Source of the DNA: Bradyrhizobium elkanii USDA 76
GTDB taxonomy: Bacteria; Pseudomonadota; Alphaproteobacteria; Rhizobiales; Xanthobacteraceae
Assembly (NCBI RefSeq): GCF_023278185.1
Contig: NZ_CP066356.1
Location: forward strand, 6,316,001-6,380,000
DNA length: 64,000 nt
Direction of reading: 5' to 3'
Part shown: positions 54,811-63,409 of the stretch, one piece after another
How the letters are laid out: every line of letters starts with the position of its first letter
Position numbering within the stretch: position 1 is the stretch's first letter
The notes under the pieces: generated by a model
Seen by the model: only the letters and a program-made list of their open reading frames with translations
The model's database searches: none
Told to the model about the DNA's origin: nothing
Program-made: the position numbers and the translations under genes

Positions 54811-55617
54811 ATGGCCCTCTCCAAGGACGATATCCGCGCTGCCGCCGAACGGCTCGACGGCGCGGAAAAGACCCGCAAGCAAATCCGCCAGCTCTCGCTG
54901 GAATACCCCCGCATCACCCTCGAAGACGCCTACGCGATTCAGAAGGCCTGGGTCGAGATGAAGGTGGCGCAGGGCCGCGTCGTCAAGGGCCACAAGATCG
55001 GCCTGACCTCGAAGGCGATGCAGAGCGCGCTCAATATCGACGAGCCCGATTCCGGAATCCTGCTCGACGACATGTTCTTCGCCGACGGCGGCCCGGTGCC
55101 AAGCGACCGCTTCATCGCAACCCGCGTCGAGGCCGAGCTCGCCTTCGTGATGAAGCATCGCCTGGCCGGGCCGAACTGCACGCTGTTCGACGTCCTCAAC
55201 GCCACCGACTTCGTGGTGCCGGCGCTGGAGATCCTGGATACCAGGGTCGAGCGCGTCGATCCCGAGACCAAGGCGACGCGCAAGATCTTCGACACCATCG
55301 CCGATAACGCCGCCAATGCCGGCATCGTGCTTGGCGGCCGGCCGATCCGTCCGCTGGATGCCGATCTGCGCTGGATCGGCGCGCTGTGCTTCCGCAATGG
55401 CCAACTCGAGGAAACCGGCCTGGCCGCTGGCGTGTTGAACCATCCGGCGACCGCGGTGGCGTGGCTGGCCAACAAGATCGCACCGAACGGACTGGCGCTG
55501 GAGGCCGGCCAGGTCGTGCTGGCGGGCTCCTTCATCCGTCCGATCGAGACCCGCAAGGGCGACACCATCCAGGCTGACTACGGACCGTACGGTTCCGTAA
55601 GCTGCCACTTCGCCTGA
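54811..55617 (+). CDS. hpaH: 2-oxo-hept-4-ene-1,7-dioate hydratase HpaH
   Basis: The 268-residue protein belongs to the FAH-fold hydratase/decarboxylase family. It has the conserved KGHKIGLTSKAMQ, ARVEAELAF-like (TRVEAELAF) metal-binding Glu pair near residue 108 and TDFVVPALEILDTR. HpaH hydrates 2-oxo-hept-4-ene-1,7-dioate in homoprotocatechuate meta-cleavage. It is the first gene of the operon. Confidence 0.92.
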   Translation: MALSKDDIRAAAERLDGAEKTRKQIRQLSLEYPRITLEDAYAIQKAWVEMKVAQGRVVKGHKIGLTSKAMQSALNIDEPDSGILLDDMFFADGGPVPSDRFIATRVEAELAFVMKHRLAGPNCTLFDVLNATDFVVPALEILDTRVERVDPETKATRKIFDTIADNAANAGIVLGGRPIRPLDADLRWIGALCFRNGQLEETGLAAGVLNHPATAVAWLANKIAPNGLALEAGQVVLAGSFIRPIETRKGDTIQADYGPYGSVSCHFA

Positions 55618-55638
55618 CGCCTTCAGCAGGAGCGCTGC

Positions 55639-56037
55639 ATGCCGCATTTCACGCTTGAATACTCCGCCAATCTCGACGATCTCGTCGACATGGGCGCGGC
55701 GGTCGAACTGGTCCGCAGGGCCGCGGTTGAGACCGGCATCTTCCCGCTCGGCGGCATCCGCGTCCGCGCCGTCAGATGCGAGCACTATGCGATCGCCGAC
55801 GGCCGCGAGAATTACGGCTTCCTCGACATGGTGTTGCGGCTCGGCGAAGGCCGCGATCTCGCCACCCGCAAGAAGGCCGGCGAGCACATCTTCAAGGCGC
55901 TGTCGGCCCATCTCGATCCGGTCTTCGCCAACAGCAAATTCGCGTTGTCGTTCGACATGCAGATCAACGACAAGGAAACCAGCTGGAAGCGCAACAACAT
56001 CCACGATGCACTGAAGGTGGAGACGGTCAATGGATAA
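55639..56037 (+). CDS. hpaF: 5-carboxymethyl-2-hydroxymuconate isomerase HpaF
   Basis: The 132-residue protein is a tautomerase-superfamily CHMI with the N-terminal Pro (MPHFTLEYSANL) that serves as catalytic base after Met removal, and the conserved RCEHYAIADG. It isomerises 5-carboxymethyl-2-hydroxymuconate. The start has CAGGAG upstream and its end overlaps hpaE by eight bases. Confidence 0.92.
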   Translation: MPHFTLEYSANLDDLVDMGAAVELVRRAAVETGIFPLGGIRVRAVRCEHYAIADGRENYGFLDMVLRLGEGRDLATRKKAGEHIFKALSAHLDPVFANSKFALSFDMQINDKETSWKRNNIHDALKVETVNG

Positions 56038-57574
56038 AGCGACAGCGAAATCGTCAGCCGACGTGTTCCAGGCCAACCGCGATCGCGCCGGCCCGCTGCT
56101 CTCAAAGCTGAAGGCCGAAGGGATCGGCCATGTGATCGACGGCAAGATCGTGCCGGCGGCCTCCGGCCAGACTTTTGAGACGAAATCGCCGATCGACGGC
56201 ACGGTGCTGGCGACGGTCGCACGCGGCAATGCCGAGGATATCGACCGTGCCGCGGCCGCTGCGTCCAAGGCCTTCAAGGCCTGGCGCGACATGCCGGCGG
56301 CGCAGCGCCGCAAGCTGCTGCATCGCGTCGCCGATGCGATCGAGGCGCGCGCTGACGACATCGCCGTGCTCGAATGCATCGACACCGGCCAGGCGCACCG
56401 CTTCATGGCCAAGGCCGCGATCCGCGCGGCGGAGAATTTCCGCTTCTTCGCCGACAAATGCGGCGAGGCCCGCGACGGCCTCAACACGCCTTCGGAAGAG
56501 CACTGGAACATCTCGACCCGCGTGCCGATCGGGCCGGTCGGCGTGATCACGCCGTGGAACACACCGTTCATGCTCTCCACCTGGAAGATCGCGCCGGCGC
56601 TCGCGGCCGGCTGCACGGTGGTGCACAAGCCGGCCGAATGGTCGCCCGTCACCGCCGATCTGCTGGTCAAACTCGCAAAACAGGCCGGCATCCCCGACGG
56701 CGTACTCAACACCGTGCACGGCTTCGGCGAAGAGGCCGGCAAGGCGTTGACCGAACACCCCGCAATCAAGGCGATCGGCTTCGTCGGCGAGAGCGCGACT
56801 GGCTCGGCGATCATGGCGCAGGGCGCACCGACCTTAAAGCGGGTGCATTTCGAGCTCGGCGGCAAGAACCCGGTGATCGTGTTCGACGATGCCGATCTCG
56901 ACCGCGCGCTCGACGCCGTCGTGTTCATGATCTACTCGCTCAATGGCGAGCGCTGCACGTCGTCGAGCCGGCTGCTGGTTCAGGAGAGCGTCGCCGGGAA
57001 GTTCATCGAGAAGCTGACCCAACGCGTGAAGGCGCTCAAGGTCGGTCACCCCCTCGATCCCGCCACCGAGATCGGGCCGTTGATCCATGAGCGGCATCTC
57101 GCCAAGGTCTGCAGCTATTTCGACGTCGCCAAGAACGACGGCGCCACGATCGCAGTCGGCGGCAAGCCGCATGACGGCCCCGGCGGCGGCCACTATGTGC
57201 AGCCGACGCTGGTGACCGGCGCAAACGCAAAAATGCGCGTCGCGCAGGAGGAGGTGTTCGGCCCGTTCCTGACCGTGATCCCGTTCAAGGACGAAGCTGA
57301 CGCCATCGAGATCGCCAACGGCGTGCAATACGGCCTGACCGGCTATGTCTGGACCGGCGACATGGGCCGCGCGCTGCGCGTGGCGGATGCGCTGGAAGCA
57401 GGTATGATCTGGCTCAACTCGGAAAACGTCCGCCATCTGCCGACCCCGTTCGGCGGCATGAAGTCGTCAGGCATCGGCCGCGACGGCGGCGACTATTCGT
57501 TCGACTTCTACATGGAAACCAAGCACGTCTCGCTCGCGCGCGGGACGCACAAGATTCAGAAACTGGGAATTTGA
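56030..57574 (+). CDS. hpaE: 5-carboxymethyl-2-hydroxymuconate semialdehyde dehydrogenase HpaE
   Basis: The 514-residue aldehyde dehydrogenase has the NAD-binding GVITPWNTPFML, catalytic Glu in FELGGKNPVIVF (about residue 282) and catalytic Cys in SLNGERCTSSSRLLVQ (about residue 309). HpaE oxidises the ring-cleavage product semialdehyde. The first 33 residues (SADVFQANRDRAGPLLSKLK) are an extension before the usual start. Overlaps hpaF. Confidence 0.93.
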   Translation: MDKATAKSSADVFQANRDRAGPLLSKLKAEGIGHVIDGKIVPAASGQTFETKSPIDGTVLATVARGNAEDIDRAAAAASKAFKAWRDMPAAQRRKLLHRVADAIEARADDIAVLECIDTGQAHRFMAKAAIRAAENFRFFADKCGEARDGLNTPSEEHWNISTRVPIGPVGVITPWNTPFMLSTWKIAPALAAGCTVVHKPAEWSPVTADLLVKLAKQAGIPDGVLNTVHGFGEEAGKALTEHPAIKAIGFVGESATGSAIMAQGAPTLKRVHFELGGKNPVIVFDDADLDRALDAVVFMIYSLNGERCTSSSRLLVQESVAGKFIEKLTQRVKALKVGHPLDPATEIGPLIHERHLAKVCSYFDVAKNDGATIAVGGKPHDGPGGGHYVQPTLVTGANAKMRVAQEEVFGPFLTVIPFKDEADAIEIANGVQYGLTGYVWTGDMGRALRVADALEAGMIWLNSENVRHLPTPFGGMKSSGIGRDGGDYSFDFYMETKHVSLARGTHKIQKLGI

Positions 57575-57580
57575 TTGCGC

Positions 57581-57660
57581 GTCGTTCCGGGGCGGCGCGT
57601 AGCGGCGAACCCGGAACCTCGAGATTCCGGGTCCGGTCCTTCGGACCATCCCGGAATGAC
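57581..57660. repeat. RPE-like intergenic palindrome inside the hpa operon
   Basis: GTCGTTCCGGGGC at the start pairs loosely with CCCGGAATGAC at the end and contains CCGGAACCTC-GA-GATTCCGG and GGTCC-TTC-GGACC mini-hairpins. It separates hpaE from hpaD. Confidence 0.65.
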
Positions 57661-57683
57661 GGACACAAATTGAGGAAACACCG

Positions 57684-58667
57684 ATGCCCGTTCCGACGCA
57701 CGTTTTCGATCCGCCGTTCAACATCATCCGCTGCAGTCACGCCGTGCTCGACGTCACGGATCTCGACAAGAGCGCCGCCTTCTACGAGAAGACCATCGGC
57801 CTCCACATCGAGGACCGCGACGACAAGTCGGTGTATCTGCGCGCCAGCGAGGAGCACCAGCATCACTCGGTGGTGCTGCGCAAAGCACCGAAGGCGGCCT
57901 GCAACCGGCTCGGCTTCAAGGTCGGCAATGACGGCGACCTCGACAAGGCGGCTGCCTTCTTCTCCGAAAACGGCATCGCCTATGCCTTCGTCGACCAGCC
58001 GTTCCAGGGCCGCACCCTGCAATTCACCGATCCGTTCGGCTTTCAGATCGAGCTCTACGCCGCGATGGAGAAGCGCCCGCATCTGCTGCGGCGCTACGAT
58101 CTCTACAAGGGCTGTCATCCGCAGCGACTCGACCATTTCAACGTGTTCGCCGCCGAGGTGCAGGACACCGTCGACTTCTACGCCCGGCTCGGCTTCCGTC
58201 TCACCGAATATGCCGAGGAGGACGGCGACAACGGCCGCATCGCAGCCGCCTGGATGCACCGCAAGGGCAACGTCCACGACTTCGCGATCACCAACGGCCG
58301 TGGCCCGCGCCTGCACCACATCGCCTATTGGGTGCCGACCGCGATGAACATCGTGCATCTCTGCGACGTGATGGCCTCCTCCGGCTTCCTCAAGAACATC
58401 GAGCGCGGCCCGGGCCGGCACGGCATCTCCAACGCCTTCTTCCTCTACATCCGCGATCCCGACGGTCATCGGATCGAGCTTTACACCAGCGACTATTTCA
58501 CCGGCGATCACGACCATGAGCCGCTGCGCTGGTCGCTGCGCGATCCGCGCCGCCAGACGCTGTGGGGCGCGCCTGCGCCGCGCTCCTGGTTCGAGGAAGG
58601 CTCGACCTTCGCCGGCCAGGCGGTGCGCGAGCCGCGGTTCGTCGCCGACGTGCTGGTTGCGGATTGA
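57684..58667 (+). CDS. hpaD: 3,4-dihydroxyphenylacetate 2,3-dioxygenase HpaD (type I extradiol)
   Basis: The 327-residue protein has two VOC modules. The C-terminal one carries the iron ligands His151 (RLDHFNVF), His211/212 (LHHIAYW) and Glu265 (HRIELYT). It opens the ring of homoprotocatechuate. E. coli HpaD is a different, LigB-type enzyme; this one resembles the Brevibacterium/Arthrobacter-type HPCD. The ATG has AGGAAA upstream. Confidence 0.92.
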   Translation: MPVPTHVFDPPFNIIRCSHAVLDVTDLDKSAAFYEKTIGLHIEDRDDKSVYLRASEEHQHHSVVLRKAPKAACNRLGFKVGNDGDLDKAAAFFSENGIAYAFVDQPFQGRTLQFTDPFGFQIELYAAMEKRPHLLRRYDLYKGCHPQRLDHFNVFAAEVQDTVDFYARLGFRLTEYAEEDGDNGRIAAAWMHRKGNVHDFAITNGRGPRLHHIAYWVPTAMNIVHLCDVMASSGFLKNIERGPGRHGISNAFFLYIRDPDGHRIELYTSDYFTGDHDHEPLRWSLRDPRRQTLWGAPAPRSWFEEGSTFAGQAVREPRFVADVLVAD

Positions 58668-58688
58668 AGACGAACGCAACGAACACCA

Positions 58689-58825
58689 CGTCGTCCCGGC
58701 GAAGGCCGGGACCCACAACCACCGAATAGGGTTGCCGAAAGAATGTCTAGCCGCGTACCCATTCCGATGGCTGCGGCGTATGGGTCCCGGTCCCCGTGCG
58801 CAACTGCGCACTAGGCCGGGACGAC
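58689..58825. repeat. RPE-like intergenic palindrome inside the hpa operon
   Basis: CGTCGTCCCGGC at the left end pairs with GCCGGGACGAC at the right end. Internally GGTCCCGGTCCCCGTGCG opposes GGGACCCAC, and GTGCGCA-AC-TGCGCAC (58796-58811) forms a small dyad. It separates hpaD from the FAH gene. Confidence 0.65.
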
Positions 58826-58844
58826 ACCAATGAATGGATTTCCG

Positions 58845-59717
58845 ATGTCAGCCCCTCGCCTCGCCACCTATTCCGTCAACGGCGCCACCAGCTACGGCGC
58901 CGTCACCGACACCGGCATCGTCGACCTCTCGTCGCGCTTCGCCAAGGACTATCCGACGCTGCGCGAGGCGATCGCCGCCGGCGCGCTGAGCAGGCTCGTG
59001 GAAGACGCCGCCAGGCGCGCACCCGACCATGCGCTCGACGCAGTCGACTGGCAGCCGCCGATCCCGGCGCCGGAAAAAATCATCTGCATCGGCGTCAACT
59101 ACCCGGACCGCAATGCCGAATACAAGGACGGCTCGGACGCGCCGAAATACCCCAGCATGTTCCTGCGGGTGCCGCGTTCCTTCGTCGGCCACAACACGCC
59201 GGTGGTGCGGCCGCGCATCTCGCCGCAGCTCGACTATGAGGGCGAGCTGGTGCTGGTGATCGGCAAGGCCGGCCGGCACATTGCGGAGAGCGCCGCGCTC
59301 GATCACATCGCCGCGATCACGCTCTGCAATGAAGGCACCATCCGCGACTGGGTGCGCCACGCCAAGTTCAACGTCACCCAGGGCAAGAACTTCGATTCCA
59401 CCGGCAGCCTCGGTCCGTGGATCGTGCCCTACACCGGTGAAGCGCAGATCGCCGATATCCGCCTGACCACGCGGGTGAACGGCGAGACCCGCCAGGACGA
59501 CCGCACCTCGCGCTTGATCTTCGGCTTCCGCTACCTCATCAACTACATCTCGACCTTCACGACGCTGGTTCCAGGCGACATCATCGTCACGGGGACGCCG
59601 ACCGGTGCAGGTGCGCGATTCGATCCGCCGCGCTACCTGAAGCCCAGCGATGTCGTCGAGGTCGAGGCCGAAGGCGTCGGCATCCTGCGCAACAACGTCG
59701 TCGACGAAGCTACCTAA
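58845..59717 (+). CDS. FAH-family hydrolase/decarboxylase (HpaG-like candidate)
   Basis: The 290-residue protein has the FAH domain with the metal-binding Glu cluster in LDYEGELVLVIG (about residue 130), LCNEGTIRDWVR and the GDIIVTGTPTGAGARFDPP end motif. In this position it may perform the decarboxylation of 5-oxo-pent-3-ene-1,2,5-tricarboxylate (HpaG role), but 2-keto-acid hydrolase activity is possible. The ATG at 58845 (MSAPRLATYS) is preferred; another ATG lies five codons upstream. Confidence 0.85.
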   Translation: MSAPRLATYSVNGATSYGAVTDTGIVDLSSRFAKDYPTLREAIAAGALSRLVEDAARRAPDHALDAVDWQPPIPAPEKIICIGVNYPDRNAEYKDGSDAPKYPSMFLRVPRSFVGHNTPVVRPRISPQLDYEGELVLVIGKAGRHIAESAALDHIAAITLCNEGTIRDWVRHAKFNVTQGKNFDSTGSLGPWIVPYTGEAQIADIRLTTRVNGETRQDDRTSRLIFGFRYLINYISTFTTLVPGDIIVTGTPTGAGARFDPPRYLKPSDVVEVEAEGVGILRNNVVDEAT

Positions 59718-59742
59718 CCTCGCAAGCAAAGTGGACAGTGCC

Positions 59743-61371
59743 ATGACCTCAACATCCGGCGGCGAAGCGATCGTCAACGGCCTCGTCGCCCACGGCGTCG
59801 ACACCGTGTTCGGCCTGCCCGGCGCGCAGATCTATGGCCTGTTCGATGCCTTCCACCAGGCCCAGCTCAAGGTGATCGGCGCCCGGCATGAGCAGGCCTG
59901 CGGCTACATGGCGTTCGGCTATGCGCGCTCCAGCGGCAAGCCCGGCGTGTTCAGCGTGGTGCCCGGCCCCGGCGTGCTCAACGCCTCGGCGGCGCTGCTC
60001 ACCGCATTCGGCTGCAACGAGCCGGTGCTGTGCCTGACCGGCCAGGTGCCGACGCAGTTTCTGGGCAAGGGCCGCGGCCATCTGCATGAGATGCCGGACC
60101 AGCTCGCGACGCTGCGCACCTTCGTGAAATGGGCCGACCGGATCGAATATCCTGACAACGCGCCCGCGCTGGTGTCGCGCGCGTTCCAGGAAATGCTGTC
60201 GGGCCGGCGCGGCCCGGCTTCGCTGGAGATGCCGTGGGATGTCTTCACCCAGCGCACTCAGGTCGCAGCCGTCAAGCCGTTCGATCCGTTGCCGGCGCCG
60301 CAGCCCGATCCGGACCGCATCAGGGCGGCCGCCGACCTGATCGCCGGCAGCAAGGCGCCGATGATCTTCGTCGGCAGCGGCGCCATCGAGGCGCGCGAGG
60401 AGATCCTTGAATTGGCCGAGATGATCGACGCGCCGGTCGTCGCGTTCCGCAGCGGCCGCGGCATCGTCTCCAACGCGCATGAACTCGGGCTCACCATGGC
60501 TTCGGCCTACAAGCTCTGGCCGAAGACCGATCTGATGATCGGCATTGGCACGCGCCTCGAGCTGCCGACCATGTCGCGCTGGCCCTACCAGCCGGCCGGA
60601 CTGAAATGCGTCCGCATCGACATCGATCCGGTCGAGCTGCGGCGCTGGCCGGCTGATGCTGGTGTGATCGCGGACGCCAGGGCCGGCACCGCCGATCTCG
60701 TCGCCGCTGTGCGCAAGGTGGGCTACCGCAAGACCTCCGGCCGCCGCACCGCGATCCGCGAGGCAACGGCCGCGACCGAGCAGGAGATCCAGCGGATCCA
60801 GCCCCAGATGGCCTATCTGAAGATCCTGCGCGAGGTGCTGCCGGCCAACGCCATCGTCACCGACGAGCTGTCGCAGGTCGGTTTCGCCTCCTGGTATGGC
60901 TTTCCGATCTACGAGCCGCGAACCTTCGTCACCTCGGGCTATCAGGGCACGCTCGGCTCGGGCTTCCCGACCGCGCTCGGCGCCAAGGTCGCCAACCCGA
61001 ACAAGCCGGTGGTCGCGATATCAGGCGACGGCGGCTTCATGTTCGGCGTGCAGGAACTCGCCACCGCCGTGCAGTTCAAGATCGGCGTGGTGACGCTCGT
61101 CTTCAACAACAACGCCTATGGCAATGTCCGCCGCGACCAGCGCGAGCGCTTCGATGGCCGCGTCGTCGCCTCCGACCTGGTGAATCCGGATTTCGTGAAG
61201 CTTGCAGAATCCTTCGGCGTCGGCGCCGCGTGCGTCACCTCGCCCGACCACTTCCGCCCCGTGCTGGAGAAGGCGCTGGCCGACGGCGGGCCTTACGTGA
61301 TTTCGGTAGAAGTCCCGACGGATTCGGAAGTCAGCCCTTGGGCGTTCATCCACCCGGCGCGGAATAACTAA
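59743..61371 (+). CDS. ThDP-dependent enzyme (acetolactate synthase-like / 2-oxoacid decarboxylase-like)
   Basis: The 542-residue protein has the three domains of the ThDP family: the Pyr domain with catalytic Glu in GARHEQACGYMAFG (about residue 50), a central domain, and the PP domain with the ThDP/Mg motif GDGGFMFGVQEL...NNNAYGNVRRD (GDGG at about residue 428). It is annotated in related genomes only as acetolactate synthase large-subunit-like. No small subunit is nearby. Its place at the end of the hpa operon suggests decarboxylation or carboligation of an aromatic or short 2-oxo acid, which is inference. Confidence 0.82.
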   Translation: MTSTSGGEAIVNGLVAHGVDTVFGLPGAQIYGLFDAFHQAQLKVIGARHEQACGYMAFGYARSSGKPGVFSVVPGPGVLNASAALLTAFGCNEPVLCLTGQVPTQFLGKGRGHLHEMPDQLATLRTFVKWADRIEYPDNAPALVSRAFQEMLSGRRGPASLEMPWDVFTQRTQVAAVKPFDPLPAPQPDPDRIRAAADLIAGSKAPMIFVGSGAIEAREEILELAEMIDAPVVAFRSGRGIVSNAHELGLTMASAYKLWPKTDLMIGIGTRLELPTMSRWPYQPAGLKCVRIDIDPVELRRWPADAGVIADARAGTADLVAAVRKVGYRKTSGRRTAIREATAATEQEIQRIQPQMAYLKILREVLPANAIVTDELSQVGFASWYGFPIYEPRTFVTSGYQGTLGSGFPTALGAKVANPNKPVVAISGDGGFMFGVQELATAVQFKIGVVTLVFNNNAYGNVRRDQRERFDGRVVASDLVNPDFVKLAESFGVGAACVTSPDHFRPVLEKALADGGPYVISVEVPTDSEVSPWAFIHPARNN

Positions 61372-61381
61372 GCCAAACGCT

Positions 61382-61482
61382 CGTCATTCCGGGGCGCGCG
61401 CAGCATCGAACCCGGAATCTCGAGGTTCCCCGATGCGCAACTGCGCATCTGCGGTTCGCGCTGCGCGCGCCCCGGAACGACG
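61382..61482. repeat. RPE-like intergenic palindrome
   Basis: CGTCATTCCGGGGCGCGCGC pairs with GCGCGCGCCCCGGAACGACG. It contains the dyad GATGCGCA-AC-TGCGCATC (61432-61449) like the element at 58689. It lies between the converging ThDP and MFS genes and may end both transcripts. Confidence 0.7.
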
Positions 61483-61489
61483 GTGAAGA

Positions 61490-62701
61490 CTAAGCCTGCT
61501 TCACGCGTTGCAGCCGTGACGCGGCGATCACGAGCAGGCCGGCGCCGGCGACCGACCAGCAGGCGACCGGCGCCCAGTGCACCAGCGGCGCATAGTCCGG
61601 CATCTTCTGCAGGCCGCCCGCGACTGCCGCCATCCGCGCAAAGGTCGCAAGCGCCAGCGCCGAGAAGACGAGGCCGGTGACCTTGCCTTCCGCGCCGGTC
61701 TCCCCGATCGCGAGCGCAGCAGACACCGCGCTCATCAGCATGCAGCCCCAGGCGGCCCCCGCCATGAATTGCGCCACGATCAGGCCATTGAGGCTTCCGG
61801 CGATCTCCGCGGCGACGATCGCGAACGCGCCAAGCAGTCCCGCTGCGCCCATCACGACCAGGCCGCCGCGATGCTTGACGACAATGCTCGCCGGGAACAT
61901 CGCGATGTTGAAGCCGATCCAGAACACCGGCATCAGCCATTGCAGATCGCCCGCTTTGGCAAAGCGCAAATAGAACGGCGCGCTGTTGATGTTGAAGTGC
62001 AGCTGGTAGCCGAGCGACAGCAGCACCATCGATCCGATCAGGAACATCGGCACCGCCCCGAGCCGCTTGGCCGGGGGCACAAGCCGCGCCGGCTGCGCCT
62101 CCGCCGCGATGCGGCGCTCGATCCCCGAGAAGGCCAGCGCGGTCAGCAGCAGCACGGCGCCCGACAGCACGAACGGCAGCCGCGCATCCTGATTGCGCAG
62201 CACGACGCCAAGATAGGGCGAGACCGCGCCCGCGATGCCATAACCGAGCATCGCCAGCGCCGCGAGGAACGGGACCGAGGGTTGCGCGCGATACTTGCCG
62301 AGCAGCGTGAGCGGCGGCGCACGCAGGGCCGACGACGTCACGGCCCAGATCACGATCAGCACGATCAGCCAGACCTTTGCTCCCGGCCCGGTGCCGGCCA
62401 CGTAAGGCAGCGCGATGAAGGCGGCGCAGGAGATCGCGGCAAGGATACCGACGAACAAGCCAAGGCGGCCGACCAGGCTCGAAATCCTGTCGGCGGCCAT
62501 GCCCATCGCCGTGTCGGTGACGGTGAAGATGCCCTGATCCATCATCAGGATCAGGATCACGGTCGCCGGCGCGATGCCGACATCGGCGCACAGCTTCGGC
62601 AGATAGATCAGGTAGGTGGTCCAGCCCAGCGTGAACACGAGCTGCAGCACGGCGAGATAGACGCCGGTGAGGTTGACGGCGCGGTCGGCCTTGGTGGTCA
62701 T
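61490..62701 (-). CDS. MFS transporter
   Basis: The 403-residue membrane protein has twelve hydrophobic helices with an MFS-type loop between helices 2 and 3 (DTAMGMAADRISSLVGR) and a long central loop. No substrate motif is recognised. It could serve the hpa pathway or be unrelated, as it is on the other strand. ATG at 62701. Confidence 0.85.
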   Translation of the reverse strand: MTTKADRAVNLTGVYLAVLQLVFTLGWTTYLIYLPKLCADVGIAPATVILILMMDQGIFTVTDTAMGMAADRISSLVGRLGLFVGILAAISCAAFIALPYVAGTGPGAKVWLIVLIVIWAVTSSALRAPPLTLLGKYRAQPSVPFLAALAMLGYGIAGAVSPYLGVVLRNQDARLPFVLSGAVLLLTALAFSGIERRIAAEAQPARLVPPAKRLGAVPMFLIGSMVLLSLGYQLHFNINSAPFYLRFAKAGDLQWLMPVFWIGFNIAMFPASIVVKHRGGLVVMGAAGLLGAFAIVAAEIAGSLNGLIVAQFMAGAAWGCMLMSAVSAALAIGETGAEGKVTGLVFSALALATFARMAAVAGGLQKMPDYAPLVHWAPVACWSVAGAGLLVIAASRLQRVKQA

Positions 62702-62742
62702 GAGCCAAGTCTAGACCACCCGCCCGATTTGCGGGAGGGGAG

Positions 62743-63396
62743 TCAGCGCACCTTGCGGAAGGTCAAATTGATGCGCTGGCGGTCGAGCATGCTGTGCTCG
62801 CCGTCGGCGAGCGGTGCCACGCCGTGATAAAATAACCGTGACGGTCCGCCCCACACCGCAACATCGCCATGCTCGAGCCGATAGCGGCGCGGCGTGTCGC
62901 TGCGCTTCAGGCCGCCGAACAGGAAGATCGCCGGCAACCCGAGCGAGATCGACACGATCGGTGCGCGGTAGTCGAGCTCGTCCTTGTCCTGATGCAGCGA
63001 CAGTTTTGCGCCGGGGACGTAGCGGTTGATCAGGCAGGCCTCAGGCGCGAAGCCGTTGAAGCCGGCTTCTTCAGCGGCGCCGGCGGCAAGCCTGCGCAAC
63101 ACCTCCGGCATTTCAGGCCAGGGCTGCCCCGAGTCGGGATCGATCGGATCATAGCGATAGCCGCCGGGATCGGAGACCCAGCCGAGGCTGCCGCAATTGG
63201 TCATCGCGACCGACATGCGGTGGCCGCCCGGCGTGATCAGATGCCGGAACGGCGCCTGCTTGACGATGACGCGCAATGCTGGGATCAGCTCGGCCTCGAA
63301 CGGCCGGACAAAGCCGCGCAGCAGCACCGCGCCATCCGCGATCGTCTCGCGCGACGGCCGTGCATCGCCAATTGTCTCGAACAGATCAGCGGCCAC
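62743..63396 (-). CDS. alkB: Alkylated DNA repair dioxygenase AlkB
   Basis: The 217-residue 2OG-Fe(II) dioxygenase has the metal triad His135-x-Asp137 (LSLHQDKDE) and His191 (FYHGV), with the 2OG-binding Arg208 and Arg214 in RQRINLTFR. It removes methyl groups from 1-methyladenine and 3-methylcytosine. It follows the second 2OG oxygenase gene by 13 bases and is probably cotranscribed. Confidence 0.93.
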   Translation of the reverse strand: MAADLFETIGDARPSRETIADGAVLLRGFVRPFEAELIPALRVIVKQAPFRHLITPGGHRMSVAMTNCGSLGWVSDPGGYRYDPIDPDSGQPWPEMPEVLRRLAAGAAEEAGFNGFAPEACLINRYVPGAKLSLHQDKDELDYRAPIVSISLGLPAIFLFGGLKRSDTPRRYRLEHGDVAVWGGPSRLFYHGVAPLADGEHSMLDRQRINLTFRKVR

Positions 63397-63409
63397 GCCT
63401 CTCTCGCAC

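Noticed and set aside
54778..56928. 716-codon minus-strand ORF
   Set aside because: It is antisense to hpaH, hpaF and hpaE, all of which match known families over full length.
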